Below, one piece after another: positions 25,222 to 25,308 of a stretch of DNA of 25,308 nucleotides. The notes below the pieces were generated by a model. That model worked only from the letters and a program-made list of their open reading frames with translations. It made no database searches and was not told where the DNA came from. Numbering within the stretch: position 1 is the stretch's first letter; every line of letters starts with the position of its first letter. Source of the DNA: UBA652 sp964598235. GTDB taxonomy: Bacteria > Pseudomonadota > Gammaproteobacteria > Nitrosococcales > Methylophagaceae. The DNA lies in NCBI GenBank assembly GCA_964598235.1, contig CAZRAY010000027.1:1-25308 (forward strand), in the 5' to 3' direction. A program made the translations under genes and the position numbers.

Positions 25222-25308
25222 ACAGCCGTAAAAAAGGTTGTAGCCATCAACATAACGAGTTAATGGTAAAAACGGGTGCTTTTTTTCAGCTAAGAATCAT
25301 GTAGGATA

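Noticed and set aside
25225..25240. An apparent frameshift in the T-run of the NYN gene
   Set aside because: Recounting gives six A on the plus strand, which keeps YVDGYNLF and FYGCLKH in one frame. The problem is the missing start codon further upstream, not this run.

Overview
The window reads as chromosomal DNA of a gammaproteobacterium with moderate G+C. The evidence is a complete Na+-translocating NADH:quinone reductase operon (nqrABCDEF) with its maturation factor nqrM, gammaproteobacterial-type aroC and mgtE, a YciK-like dehydrogenase, and an HpnD/HpnE pair of the presqualene/squalene route. It does not look enterobacterial, but I cannot name a genus. No tRNA, rRNA, CRISPR array or intact transposon was seen.

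Region 1 (1-8306, minus strand) is an accessory toxin locus. One 2603-residue RHS/TcB-like protein carries, in order: a signal peptide, a mid-protein sorting-signal-like segment, three IPT/TIG-like domains, a SpvB domain, a seven-copy FG-GAP propeller, a TcdB-like middle region, RHS/YD repeats, the RHS core and a short basic C-terminal tip. A 93-codon gene follows 13 bp later and is the candidate immunity gene. A short tandem repeat of mobile-repeat type lies beyond it. The toxin gene has a recognisable promoter.

Region 2 (8307-11577, minus strand) is a lipid/isoprenoid operon: a thioredoxin-like [2Fe-2S] ferredoxin, hpnD and hpnE joined by two ATGA overlaps, then an SDR oxidoreductase after 87 bp. 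hpnC is not in the window.

Region 3 (11625-17925, plus strand) holds a YjdF/DUF2238 membrane protein, mgtE and aroC 10 bp apart, an intergenic palindromic repeat, an MFS transporter, a zinc-ribbon membrane protein of unknown function and a sterol-desaturase/fatty-acid-hydroxylase family enzyme.

Region 4 (17926-24550, plus strand) is the nqr operon. It starts from an extended -10 promoter and continues through nqrM into a small CBS-domain protein. apbE, which often lies between nqrF and nqrM, is absent, although NqrB and NqrC keep the threonines that receive covalent FMN.

Region 5 (24583 to the end, minus strand) is an NYN-domain (PIN-like) protein. Its conserved N-terminal motif is in frame upstream of every usual start codon, so its 5' end is broken, miscalled or sequenced with an indel.
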